In this document: positions 1-9,001 of the stretch, in pieces
Layout: each line of letters begins with the position of its first letter
Position numbering within the stretch: position 1 is the stretch's first letter
DNA from: Verrucomicrobiota bacterium
GTDB lineage: Bacteria; Verrucomicrobiota; Verrucomicrobiia; Limisphaerales; UBA1100
Length of the DNA stretch: 11,567 nucleotides
Assembly: GCA_028872685.1 (NCBI GenBank)
Contig: JAPKEI010000057.1
Coordinates: forward strand, 1 to 11,567
Reading direction: 5' to 3'
Made by a program: the position numbers and the translations under genes
The notes under the pieces: generated by a model
What the model was told of the DNA's origin: nothing
Seen by the model: the letters and a program-made list of their open reading frames with translations, nothing else
Databases searched by the model: none

Positions 1-1899
<1,899 letters not shown>

Positions 1900-1921
1900 G
1901 TACGGGAAAACAGAAATACTC

Positions 1922-1950
1922 AAAGGCGGCCAAAGACGGTCGCCTTTTTT
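1922..1950 (+). terminator. Intrinsic terminator of rpoD
   Basis: AAAGGCGGCC (1922-1931) pairs with GGTCGCCTTT (1938-1947) to form a 10-bp stem with one G-T pair and a 6-base loop (1932-1937). A run of six T (1945-1950) follows on the plus strand. It lies 23 bp after the rpoD stop and 35 bp before the convergent gcvP stop. On the minus strand there is no matching T run, so it mainly serves rpoD. Confidence 0.85.
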
Positions 1951-1984
1951 GCTAGGGACGCGCGAAATATGTCCCTGCCAAACT

Positions 1985-4909
1985 TTACTCCTCCTCAAAC
2001 GTTTCCATTCCCCCGCAGCTGCAGACCAAATTGCGGTCGCCCCATACATTGTCGATGCGGGCGGTGGCGGGCCAATGTTTGTATTCGCGCAGCCATTCGG
2101 CGGGGAAGGCGGCTTGTTCGCGGCCGTAGGCATGGGGCCAATCGTTGGCGGCCACCATATCGGGAGTGTGCGGGGATTGCTTGAGAGGGTTGTCAACCGC
2201 ATCGGCCTCGCCGGATTCGATCGCTTCGATTTCGGCGTGGATGGCAATCATCGCGTCGCAGAAGCGGTCGAGTTCCTCCTTCGATTCGCTCTCGGTGGGC
2301 TCAACCATCATTGTGCCGGCGACGGGCCACGAGATGGTCGGCGCGTGGAAACCGAAATCCATCAGCCGTTTCGCGACGTCTTCCACGGTTACTTTTTTGA
2401 ACTGGCGTAAATCCAAAATACACTCGTGGGCCACGTGGCCGTTCGCGCCTTTGAAGAGCACGGGGTAATGCGGGTTCAATCGGTGGGCGATGTAATTTGC
2501 GTTGAGGATGGCGTGCTCAGTGGCCGCGCGTAGTCCATCGGGGCCCATCATCGCGATGTACATCCACGAGATGGGCAAGATGCTTGCGCTGCCCCACGGC
2601 GCGGCGCTGATCGCGCCAATCGGGTTTTCGCCGCCGAGTTTGACGACCGAATGATCCGGCAAGAAATCGGTCAAATGTTCCGCCACGCCGATGGGCCCCA
2701 TCCCGGGGCCGCCTCCTCCGTGTGGGATACAAAAAGTTTTGTGTAGGTTGATGTGGCAAACATCCGCGCCGAGTTCGCCCGGGCGTGACAGTCCGACCAT
2801 CGCGTTGAGGTTCGCGCCATCGAGATAAATTTGGCCGCCTGCGCCGTGGACGATTTCGCAAATCTCGCCGATGGTTTCCTCGAACACGCCGTGCGTTGAG
2901 GGGTACGTAATCATCATCGCCGCGAGATCGGCGGCGTGCGTTTCGGTTTGGGCGCGGAGGTCGTCGAGATCGATGTCGCCTTCGTCGCTGCATTTCACCG
3001 GCACCACTGTGAGGCCCGCCATCACGGCGCTGGCGGGGTTGGTGCCGTGCGCACTGGTGGGGATGAGGCAAATGTTGCGTTGCGGTTCGCGCCGACTTTG
3101 GTGAAACGCCTTGATTACCAACAGCCCCGCATACTCGCCCTGCGAACCAGCGTTGGGCTGCAGTGACACACCGGCAAAGCCCGTGATTTCCGCCAGCCAA
3201 TCTTCGAGGTCAGCAAACATTTCCTGATACCCGCGCGTTTGCGACACGGGCACGAAGGGATGAATGCTGTTAAATTCCCGCCACGAAACCGGTTGCATTT
3301 CGGCCACGGCGTTGAGCTTCATCGTACACGAGCCAAGCGGTATCATACTCTGCGCCAGCGAAAGGTCGCGGCTTTCGAGGCGTTTCAAGTAGCGCATCAG
3401 TTCCGTTTCAGAACGATGTTTGTGAAACACTTCGTGCGTGAGAAAATCGCTGGTGCGCCCGAGCCCTTCAGGTGTGGCCACGGCGGCGGTGAGCTCGGTC
3501 AGCTTGAACGGTACATCGCGGCCACCATTAAACACCGCCAGCAAATCGAGCACGTCCGTTTCAGTGGTCGTTTCGTCCAGCGCGATGCCGAGGGTTTGCG
3601 CATCGAGCACGCGCAAGTTGATGCCGAAATTTTCCGCAACACGAACGACCTCGCGCGCATTCAGATTGTTATGTGTGACCGTGACCGTATCAAAAAATGT
3701 CGTGTGCCCCAGCTTGTGCCCCAGCCGTTTCAGTCCCGCGGCGAGGCAGCGAGTGAGCTCGTGCACGTGCGCGGCGATGGCCCGCAAGCCATCCGGTCCG
3801 TGGTAGCACGCGTACATCGCCGACATATTCGCAAGTAACGCCTGCGCGGTGCAGATGTTGCTCGTCGCTTTGTCGCGCCGGATGTGTTGCTCGCGCGTTT
3901 GCAGCGACAGGCGAAACGCCGGCCGCCCACGCGCATCTTTGGACACCCCAACGATGCGGCCCGGAATCTGTCGTTTATAAATATCGCGTGTGGCAAAGAA
4001 CGCCGCGTGCGGCCCGCCGTAACCCAACGGCACGCCGAAACGTTGCGCGTTGCCCACAGCGATGTCCGCGCTCAATTCGCCCGGCGATTTCAATTGCGTG
4101 AGCGCAAGCAAATCCGTGGCCAACACCACCATCGCGCCCGCCTCGTGCGCGCTTGAGATGAGGCCCGTGTAATCTTTCACTACGCCGTCCGTGGCAGGAT
4201 ATTGCAGCAGCACGCCAAACACATTTTCGTCCAGCTCCATCGCATCCGTGGCCACCGTGCGCACCTCGATGCCTAGCGGCGCGGCGCGCGTTTGTAGCAC
4301 CTCGATATTTTGTGGATGGCAATCCTCCGCCGCCACAAACACATTGCGGCCGTCTTTGCCCTTCACCGCGTGGCACATCACCATCGCCTCCGCGCACGCC
4401 GTCGCTTCGTCGAGCAACGACGCGTTGGCGATCTCGAGCCCCGTGAGGTCGGCCACCATTGTTTGGAAATTCAGCAAACTCTCCAGACGCCCCTGCGAAA
4501 TCTCCGCCTGATACGGCGTGTATTGCGTGTACCAACCGGGGTTTTCCAAAAGATTCCGCTGAATTGCCGGTGGCACAAGGCAGTTATAAAAACCCATCCC
4601 AAGATAACTGCGGAAGGGTTTGTTGGCCGAAATAATCCGCTTCAACGCCGCCAACGCCTCGTGTTCCGAAAGTGCAGGAGGGAGATTCAACGGCCGTGTG
4701 CTGCGAATGGCCGCCGGCACTACGGACTCAATAAACCCCTCCAACGAGTCGGCCCCGAGCACTTCGAGCATCGCCCGCGCTTCAGCGGCGTCCGGCCCAA
4801 TATGGCGCGTCGCAAAGCGATCGGGATGTCCCGTTAGCGTCACAGGTTTAATTTCAGTTTCAGACACGGTCTCGACAGTGTCGGCAATCGGTAGGTCACG
4901 CACAAGCAT
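1985..4909 (-). CDS. gcvP: Glycine dehydrogenase (aminomethyl-transferring), P-protein of the glycine cleavage system
   Basis: This PLP enzyme decarboxylates glycine and passes the aminomethyl group to the lipoyl arm of GcvH. From the ATG at 4909 it has 974 residues, close to the 957 of E. coli GcvP, so it is the single-chain type with both halves fused. The N-terminal half carries RHIGPD, YTPYQAEISQGRLE and QRFGVPLGYGGPHAAFFA. The C-terminal half carries PLGSCTMKLNA, SAHGTNPASA, YPSTHGVFEE, the PLP-lysine motif NLHKTFCIPHGGGGPGMGP (Lys724 from this ATG), MVEPTESESKEELDRF and the ending YGDRNLVCSC. A TTG at 4945 would add 12 residues. Neither start has a clear ribosome-binding site, and I prefer the ATG. 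GcvT and GcvH are not adjacent. The gene converges on rpoD and diverges from the GbsR-type regulator. I see no frameshift and no missing key residue. Confidence 0.96.
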   Translation of the reverse strand: MLVRDLPIADTVETVSETEIKPVTLTGHPDRFATRHIGPDAAEARAMLEVLGADSLEGFIESVVPAAIRSTRPLNLPPALSEHEALAALKRIISANKPFRSYLGMGFYNCLVPPAIQRNLLENPGWYTQYTPYQAEISQGRLESLLNFQTMVADLTGLEIANASLLDEATACAEAMVMCHAVKGKDGRNVFVAAEDCHPQNIEVLQTRAAPLGIEVRTVATDAMELDENVFGVLLQYPATDGVVKDYTGLISSAHEAGAMVVLATDLLALTQLKSPGELSADIAVGNAQRFGVPLGYGGPHAAFFATRDIYKRQIPGRIVGVSKDARGRPAFRLSLQTREQHIRRDKATSNICTAQALLANMSAMYACYHGPDGLRAIAAHVHELTRCLAAGLKRLGHKLGHTTFFDTVTVTHNNLNAREVVRVAENFGINLRVLDAQTLGIALDETTTETDVLDLLAVFNGGRDVPFKLTELTAAVATPEGLGRTSDFLTHEVFHKHRSETELMRYLKRLESRDLSLAQSMIPLGSCTMKLNAVAEMQPVSWREFNSIHPFVPVSQTRGYQEMFADLEDWLAEITGFAGVSLQPNAGSQGEYAGLLVIKAFHQSRREPQRNICLIPTSAHGTNPASAVMAGLTVVPVKCSDEGDIDLDDLRAQTETHAADLAAMMITYPSTHGVFEETIGEICEIVHGAGGQIYLDGANLNAMVGLSRPGELGADVCHINLHKTFCIPHGGGGPGMGPIGVAEHLTDFLPDHSVVKLGGENPIGAISAAPWGSASILPISWMYIAMMGPDGLRAATEHAILNANYIAHRLNPHYPVLFKGANGHVAHECILDLRQFKKVTVEDVAKRLMDFGFHAPTISWPVAGTMMVEPTESESKEELDRFCDAMIAIHAEIEAIESGEADAVDNPLKQSPHTPDMVAANDWPHAYGREQAAFPAEWLREYKHWPATARIDNVWGDRNLVCSCGGMETFEEE

Positions 4910-5020
4910 TTGCCGGAAGCTAGACAAGAGGGCGGTAGGGAACAAGCGGGAAGTATTGGGATGACGGGATTAGGGAATCTTAGGTCTCAAAATCTTTTTC
5001 AAAAAAACACAAATTTCCCC

Positions 5021-5049
5021 TTGCGAATTCCAAATTTACAGTATATTCT
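5021..5049 (+). promoter_or_regulatory. Probable sigma-70 promoter of the GbsR operon
   Basis: TTGCGA (5021-5026) resembles a -35 box. TATATT (5042-5047) is a good -10 box but at a short 15-bp spacing, while the overlapping TATTCT (5044-5049) gives 17 bp. Either would start transcription near 5053-5057, only 5 to 9 bases before the ATG at 5062. The mRNA would be nearly leaderless, which fits the absence of a Shine-Dalgarno sequence. This is a reading of the sequence, not a mapped start. Confidence 0.5.
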
Positions 5050-5061
5050 GTCTTAACAGAA
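5038..5061 (+). promoter_or_regulatory. Inverted-repeat operator candidate abutting the GbsR start codon
   Basis: TTCTGT (5046-5051) and ACAGAA (5056-5061) are perfect 6-bp inverted arms around CTTA (5052-5055), and the second arm ends at the base before the ATG. A third half-site, ACAG (5038-5041), forms another inverted pair with CTGT (5048-5051) across 6 bp that contain the -10 element. A repressor bound here would block the promoter, so autoregulation by the downstream MarR-type protein is the simplest inference. Confidence 0.55.
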
Positions 5062-5604
5062 ATGAGTGAAACAACTATCCAACTCACGCCGGTTCAGCAG
5101 AAATTCATCCTCCATTGGGGGGAAATGGGAACCAAATGGGGAATCAATCGCACCGTCGCACAGATTCACGCCCTTCTTTATATTTGGCCCGAATCAATCA
5201 ATGCGGAGCAGATCACCAAGGTCCTTTCTGTCGCGCGCTCCAATGTCAGCACTAGCATCAAGGAACTGCAAAGCTGGGGCCTCGTAAAAAATGTCCACGT
5301 GATGGGCGACCGGCGCGATCATTTTGAGACGCTGGAGGATGTGTGGGAGATGTTCCGCATCGTGATGGATGAACGCAAGCGGCGCGAGGTTGATCCGACA
5401 CTGATTCTCCTGCGCGATTGTATGGAGGAACAAAAAAAATCCGGCAAGCGTGACAAGCACACCGAAGGGAGGCTGGAGGCGCTGCAGGAATTTTTTGAAT
5501 CCGCAGCCGACAGCTACGAGCGCCTGCGGTCCGTGCCTACCGCCACCCTTCGCCGCATTGCGAAAATGGGCGACAAGGTGTTGAAACTTTTGAAGGCCGC
5601 CTAG
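5062..5604 (+). CDS. GbsR/MarR-family winged-helix transcriptional regulator
   Basis: This 180-residue cytoplasmic DNA-binding protein is of the GbsR type (COG1510). That family includes GbsR and OpuAR, choline/glycine-betaine-related repressors of Bacillus, but most members have unknown ligands. Residues 8-35 form the N-terminal helix region (QQKFILHWGEMGTKWGINR). Residues 36-90 form the winged helix: NAEQITKVLSVARSNVSTSI is the helix-turn-helix, and GLVKNVHVMGDRRDHFE is the wing, whose GDRRDHF run is characteristic. Residues 92-180 are helical and charged, probably for dimerisation. The ATG at 5062 fits the family N-terminus. It is the first gene of a plus-strand set, 28 bp before the DCC-family gene, with an inverted repeat directly upstream. 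I infer that it controls itself and the three genes after it. Control of gcvP, transcribed divergently 152 bp away, is possible but unsupported. Confidence 0.85.
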   Translation: MSETTIQLTPVQQKFILHWGEMGTKWGINRTVAQIHALLYIWPESINAEQITKVLSVARSNVSTSIKELQSWGLVKNVHVMGDRRDHFETLEDVWEMFRIVMDERKRREVDPTLILLRDCMEEQKKSGKRDKHTEGRLEALQEFFESAADSYERLRSVPTATLRRIAKMGDKVLKLLKAA

Positions 5605-5632
5605 TCGGAAACCTTGAACGAAGAGCCGAATC

Positions 5633-6142
5633 ATGAGTCACGGAAAAATTTCAGCTTTTTTTGAAATGACTGAGAAGACTGGCCACACGCTGTGCTTCGA
5701 TGGGGAATGCCCGTTCTGCCGGTCAATGGTGCATCGCTGGCGGGGCACGTTGGAAAGGCGCGGGTTTGAATTGGTGCCGCTGCAGGCTGAGTGGGTGCGC
5801 CGTCGTCTGAATTTGCCCGAGACGGAGCTGACGAAGGAATTGCGCGTGCTCACACCCGATGGCCGCATACTCGGAGGCGCGGCCGGGCTTGTACATGTGT
5901 GTGGCAAAATTTGGTGGGCTTGGCCGTTGTGGTTGATGGCACTGGTGCCGGGAGTGAAATGGTTGCTGGATCGAGCCTATCGGTGGGTGGCTGAGCGACG
6001 AATGTGCCTCTCGGGTGTCTGCTCATTGCATGCGCATCCAGAGCCCAAGAGCGGATTGAAAGTGCTTGGCTTGCTGCCGCTGCTCGTGTTGCCTGCGTTG
6101 ATTTACCAAACTGCCGCGTACGGTTACTGCGCATTTATATAA
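5633..6142 (+). CDS. DCC-family (DUF393) thiol-disulfide oxidoreductase-like protein with C-terminal membrane anchor
   Basis: This 169-residue protein has the DCC signature near its start: FDGECPFC, with Asp23 and the CxxC pair Cys26/Cys29. The motif gives the family (DUF393) its name. The family has a thioredoxin-like fold and a presumed thiol-disulfide exchange role, but the substrate is not established. Residues 18-125 form the domain, including RVLTPDGRILGGAAGLVHV and the RAYRWVAERR helix (114-123). Cys125 and Cys130 form a second pair after it. Residues 144-161 are a hydrophobic stretch, likely one membrane helix, leaving a short tail. The WAWPLWLMALV stretch (95-105) may also touch the membrane. 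An ATG at 5666 (Met12) is an alternative start; neither start has a strong ribosome-binding site. It lies 28 bp after the regulator and 21 bp before the membrane-protein gene, so co-transcription is likely. Confidence 0.85.
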   Translation: MSHGKISAFFEMTEKTGHTLCFDGECPFCRSMVHRWRGTLERRGFELVPLQAEWVRRRLNLPETELTKELRVLTPDGRILGGAAGLVHVCGKIWWAWPLWLMALVPGVKWLLDRAYRWVAERRMCLSGVCSLHAHPEPKSGLKVLGLLPLLVLPALIYQTAAYGYCAFI

Positions 6143-6152
6143 AAAAACAACG

Positions 6153-6160
6153 AGAGGAAG
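6153..6160 (+). promoter_or_regulatory. Shine-Dalgarno site of the 126-residue membrane protein
   Basis: AGAGGAAG lies three bases before the ATG at 6164 and is purine-rich, with an AGAGGA core. It is the clearest ribosome-binding site in the window and supports the start at 6164, in contrast to the weak or absent sites of the neighbouring genes. Confidence 0.6.
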
Positions 6161-6163
6161 ACC

Positions 6164-6544
6164 ATGACTACTGCCGTTTACATCTACATCGCCTACACGA
6201 TTATCAGCATCACCATGACTGTCTGGGTGGCGCGAACGCTACACAAGAACGGCCGTGTATTTTTGCTCGAGGCGTTCAATGACAAAGAGGAAATGGCTGA
6301 CTCAGTGAACCATCTACTGGTGGTCGGTTTTTATCTAATCAACATCGGCTTCATCTTGATTTACCTGCAAGTCGGCACCAAGCCGACGGACGTAGTGGAA
6401 GGAATTGAGTACATTGCCACCAAACTTGGAGTGGTGTTATTGGTGTTGGGTGCGATGCATTTTTTCAATATCTTCAACTTTGACCGCATGCGGAAAAAGG
6501 CGCGCGGCCATGAGGGCAATGTGCCGCCGATGCTAAATAAATGA
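6164..6544 (+). CDS. Small three-helix integral membrane protein of unknown function
   Basis: I do not recognise a named family for this 126-residue protein. It has three hydrophobic segments at about residues 4-23, 48-68 and 85-106. Between the first two is a charged loop (HKNGRVFLLEAFNDKEEMADSVNH), and after the third a basic tail (RMRKKARGHEG). Several polar groups sit at the helix ends, notably SVNHLL at 47-52 and MHFFNIFNFDR at 98-108, where His50 and His99 could bind a cofactor or metal; that is speculation. The gene has a good ribosome-binding site. It starts 21 bp after the DCC-family gene and its TGA overlaps the ATG of the next gene (ATGA, 6541-6544), so translation of the two is probably coupled. 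The context suggests a membrane partner of the flanking redox proteins. It is a real gene by spacing, overlap and composition; its function is unknown. Confidence 0.8.
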   Translation: MTTAVYIYIAYTIISITMTVWVARTLHKNGRVFLLEAFNDKEEMADSVNHLLVVGFYLINIGFILIYLQVGTKPTDVVEGIEYIATKLGVVLLVLGAMHFFNIFNFDRMRKKARGHEGNVPPMLNK

Positions 6545-7482
6545 ACATAACAACCGAAATCGATTCGCCCAAGGGCAAGGTCATCATCGCTGGCGGCACG
6601 GGATTCATCGGCACCAGCCTAGCCAGACACTTGGCGAACCTCGGCTACGAGGTGGTGCTACTCTCCCGGCATGTTCCAGAAACGCGCGGATCGTGGGAGC
6701 ACGCTGTATGGGATGGCCGCACGGTGGGCGATTGGGTGCATCATCTTGAGGGTGCCGCGGCGGTGGTGAACCTCGCTGGTCGCACGGTGGATTGTATCAA
6801 GAGTCCCGACCATTGCGATGAAATCCTTCGCTCTCGGGTGGAGGCAACGCTCGTGCTGGGCAAAGCGGTACGCAGTCTAAAATCACCACCGCCAGTTTGG
6901 GTGCAAATGGCCACCGCGCATATTTATGGCGATCCGCCTGAGGTGATGTGCGATGAAGACTCCGCCTTTGGATTAGGCCTTGCGCCCATCGTTGGCAAGG
7001 CGTGGGAGGCCGCCTTCGCCGAGGCAGTGTTGCCTGAGATGCGGCAGGTGATTTTACGCACCAGCTTTGTGTTGGGCGCCGATAGTGGCGCTTTTCCCAA
7101 GATGCGAATGCTAGCTCGCCTTGGCTTGGGTGGCCGCGTGGGGCACGGGCGGCAGGGCATCAGCTGGATTCATATCGATGACATGAGTCGCCTCATCACA
7201 CGTGCTATCACTAATGACACGATGCAAGGGGCGTATATCGCCACTGCGCCCAAGCCTGTTTCGCAGTCGGAATTTATGCGCGAACTGCGCCGTGGCATTG
7301 GGATGCCCATCGGCTTGCCGGCAACGGAGTTGATGGTCCGCTTCGGCGCGCATTGGTTGTTGCGGACGGATCCCGAGTTGGTGTTGTACGGCCGCTACTG
7401 CGTCTCGCGCCGTTTGGAAGAGGAGGGGTACGAGTTTGCGTTTGAAAACATAAAAGACGCGATGGAGAATTTGTGCCGTTAA
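6541..7482 (+). CDS. TIGR01777/DUF1731-family NAD(P)-binding oxidoreductase (extended SDR fold)
   Basis: This 313-residue protein has the usual length for the TIGR01777 (YfcH-like, SulA-like) family of atypical extended short-chain dehydrogenases. The glycine-rich dinucleotide motif GGTGFIG is at 18-24, after a beta strand (KVIIA). Other family marks are VVNLAGR (75-81), SRVEAT (98-103), the strand and loop ATAHIYGDP (124-132) at the usual catalytic position, GKAWEAA (152-158), VILRTSFVLG (170-179) and GISWIHIDDM (206-215). The C-terminal DUF1731-type region covers about 255-313. A classical YxxxK pair is not evident, as is common in this family, and the substrate is unknown. The Ala-Gly-Arg-Thr-Val-Asp-Cys stretch suggests a subgroup that has Cys here. 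It overlaps the preceding gene by 4 bp and is the last gene of the tight set. No terminator follows it. Confidence 0.88.
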   Translation: MNITTEIDSPKGKVIIAGGTGFIGTSLARHLANLGYEVVLLSRHVPETRGSWEHAVWDGRTVGDWVHHLEGAAAVVNLAGRTVDCIKSPDHCDEILRSRVEATLVLGKAVRSLKSPPPVWVQMATAHIYGDPPEVMCDEDSAFGLGLAPIVGKAWEAAFAEAVLPEMRQVILRTSFVLGADSGAFPKMRMLARLGLGGRVGHGRQGISWIHIDDMSRLITRAITNDTMQGAYIATAPKPVSQSEFMRELRRGIGMPIGLPATELMVRFGAHWLLRTDPELVLYGRYCVSRRLEEEGYEFAFENIKDAMENLCR

Positions 7483-7505
7483 TGTGCCGGCAGCACGATT
7501 GCAGC

Positions 7506-7532
7506 TTGGCGAAGGCGATTTGTTCCTATAAA
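7506..7532 (+). promoter_or_regulatory. Possible promoter of the DASS transporter
   Basis: TTGGCG (7506-7511) and TATAAA (7527-7532) are spaced by 15 bp in the 61-bp gap before the transporter. The -10 box is good, but the spacing is short and the -35 box only moderate. Transcription would start around 7539, just before the GTG at 7544. Read-through from the preceding operon is an equal possibility, because the gap has no terminator. Confidence 0.3.
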
Positions 7533-7543
7533 GCAACAGCGGC

Positions 7544-8995
7544 GTGGCGGAGAAACCAAAACCAAAGCAGGGAATTGATTACGTCAAGCTGGCGATTTGT
7601 TTTTTGGTCGGTTTGAACCTTTGGTGGTTCGGGCCGCCGCAGGGCCTTTCGGCTGAAGGCTGGCGGGTGTTCGCGGTTTTCTTTGCCACGATTTTGAGCT
7701 TCATTCTGCGGCCGATTCCGATGGGGCCGGCAGTGCTCATTGCGATTGTCACGTTGGCGGCCACGCAAACGCTCGGCGAATCCTCCAAAGAATCTTTTGC
7801 CGCCGCGCTTAGCGGTTATGGAAACACCACGGTGTGGTTGGTGGTGGCGGCGTTTTTTATTGCGGGCGCGATGATTCGTACGGGGTTGGGGCGGCGGATT
7901 GCGTTGGGGTGCGTTGTCAAATTTGGAAAAACCACGCTGGGGCTCGGCTACGCGACGGCGTTGGCGGAGTTGATTTTGGGGCCGGCCATTCCCTCGAACA
8001 CCGCGCGCGGCGGCGGCGTGATGGCGCCGATTGTGAATTCACTGGCGCGCGCGCTTGGCTCCAAACCCGATGGCGATCCAAAACTCGCGGGCGAATATTT
8101 GATGCTCAACGGCGCACACGTGAACCTCATCACGGCGGCGATGTTCCTCACGGGAATGGCGGCCAACGGCTTGGTGAGCGCGGCGGCCTCCGATGCAGGG
8201 TTTGAGTTTGGCTGGATGACTTGGCTCAAGGGCAGCATTGTGCCGGGCCTCGCGTGTCTGCTTTTGATGCCGTGGTTTTTGCACAAACTGCTCCGGCCGA
8301 AAATGCAGGACGCCAGCGCGGCGCGCGACAGTGCCCGCGAGCAGTTGCGCGAAATGGGTGCGTGGTCGCGCAATGAGAAAATTATGCTCGGCGTGTTTGT
8401 GCTGTTACTGGCGCTGTGGGCCACGAGCAAATGGCTGCACGGAATGCACACGGGCGTGGTGGCGTTGATGGGCGTTTTGATTTTGCTGCTGAGCGGCGCG
8501 GAGAAATGGGAGGACATCACGGGCAACCGCGAGGCGTGGGACGCCTTTGTGTGGCTGGGCGGAATGGTGTCGATGGCGGGTGCGCTGAAAGCGACGGGCT
8601 TCATCGCGTGGTTCGCCGCCGCGATGCAGGGCCAAGTGCAAGCGGCGGGGATGGGGATGCTGGCCACGGCGGTGGTGTTGGCGTTGGTTTATTTTTATTC
8701 GATGTACGGCTTCTCGATGTTGACGGGCCACATCACGGCGATGGTGGCGGCGTTCCTCGCGGTGGCGCTGGCGGTGGGTGTGCCGGGGATGTTGATGGTG
8801 GCGCTGCTCGCGTATTTCTCAAACCTGTGTGGTTGCCTCACCAATTATTCCACAGGGCCGGTGGTGATTTATTCCGGCTTCGGCTACGTACCGGTGGGCC
8901 GATGGTTTAAGGTGGGGCTGGTGGTTTCGATTTTCCACCTCGCGGTTTGGCTCGGCGTGGGGTTGCCGTATTGGAAATGGCTAGGGTGGTGGTAA
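7544..8995 (+). CDS. DASS-family (SLC13-like) anion transporter, 2-oxoglutarate/malate translocator or CitT type
   Basis: This 483-residue inner-membrane protein has about 11-12 hydrophobic segments. It belongs to the divalent anion:Na+ symporter/exchanger family, in the branch containing plant plastid 2-oxoglutarate/malate translocators and bacterial CitT. The first substrate-site motif is GPAIPSNTARGGG (146-158) with Ser-Asn-Thr at 151-153. The C-terminal counterpart is SNLCGCLTNYSTGPVVIYSGFGYV (426-449), matching the SNL..LTHYG region of that branch. A charged, probably cytoplasmic loop lies at 250-278 between the two repeats. Di- or tricarboxylate substrates are likely, but the exact substrate and the coupling (Na+ or exchange) cannot be read. 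The GTG at 7544 gives a normal N-terminus (WWFGPPQGLSAEGWRVFAVFFATI); no ribosome-binding site is visible. The gene follows the oxidoreductase by 61 bp, and its stop is 6 bp from the stop of the opposing tyrS. Confidence 0.9.
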   Translation: MAEKPKPKQGIDYVKLAICFLVGLNLWWFGPPQGLSAEGWRVFAVFFATILSFILRPIPMGPAVLIAIVTLAATQTLGESSKESFAAALSGYGNTTVWLVVAAFFIAGAMIRTGLGRRIALGCVVKFGKTTLGLGYATALAELILGPAIPSNTARGGGVMAPIVNSLARALGSKPDGDPKLAGEYLMLNGAHVNLITAAMFLTGMAANGLVSAAASDAGFEFGWMTWLKGSIVPGLACLLLMPWFLHKLLRPKMQDASAARDSAREQLREMGAWSRNEKIMLGVFVLLLALWATSKWLHGMHTGVVALMGVLILLLSGAEKWEDITGNREAWDAFVWLGGMVSMAGALKATGFIAWFAAAMQGQVQAAGMGMLATAVVLALVYFYSMYGFSMLTGHITAMVAAFLAVALAVGVPGMLMVALLAYFSNLCGCLTNYSTGPVVIYSGFGYVPVGRWFKVGLVVSIFHLAVWLGVGLPYWKWLGWW

Positions 8996-9001
8996 ACTAA
9001 A

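Noticed and set aside
3239..4837. Long plus-strand open frames opposite gcvP (for example 3239-3838 and 4310-4837)
   Set aside because: They are antisense to a confident gene, rich in Arg/His as expected from codon-bias shadows, and have no recognisable domain or ribosome-binding site.
4910..5061. Possible glycine riboswitch ahead of gcvP
   Set aside because: The gap is too short for a tandem glycine aptamer plus expression platform, and I see no paired helices of that type. It is AT-rich with A and T runs only.
7483..7505. GTGC-CGGCA-GCAC hairpin after the oxidoreductase gene, as a terminator
   Set aside because: The stem is only 4 bp and no T run follows, so it does not qualify as an intrinsic terminator.
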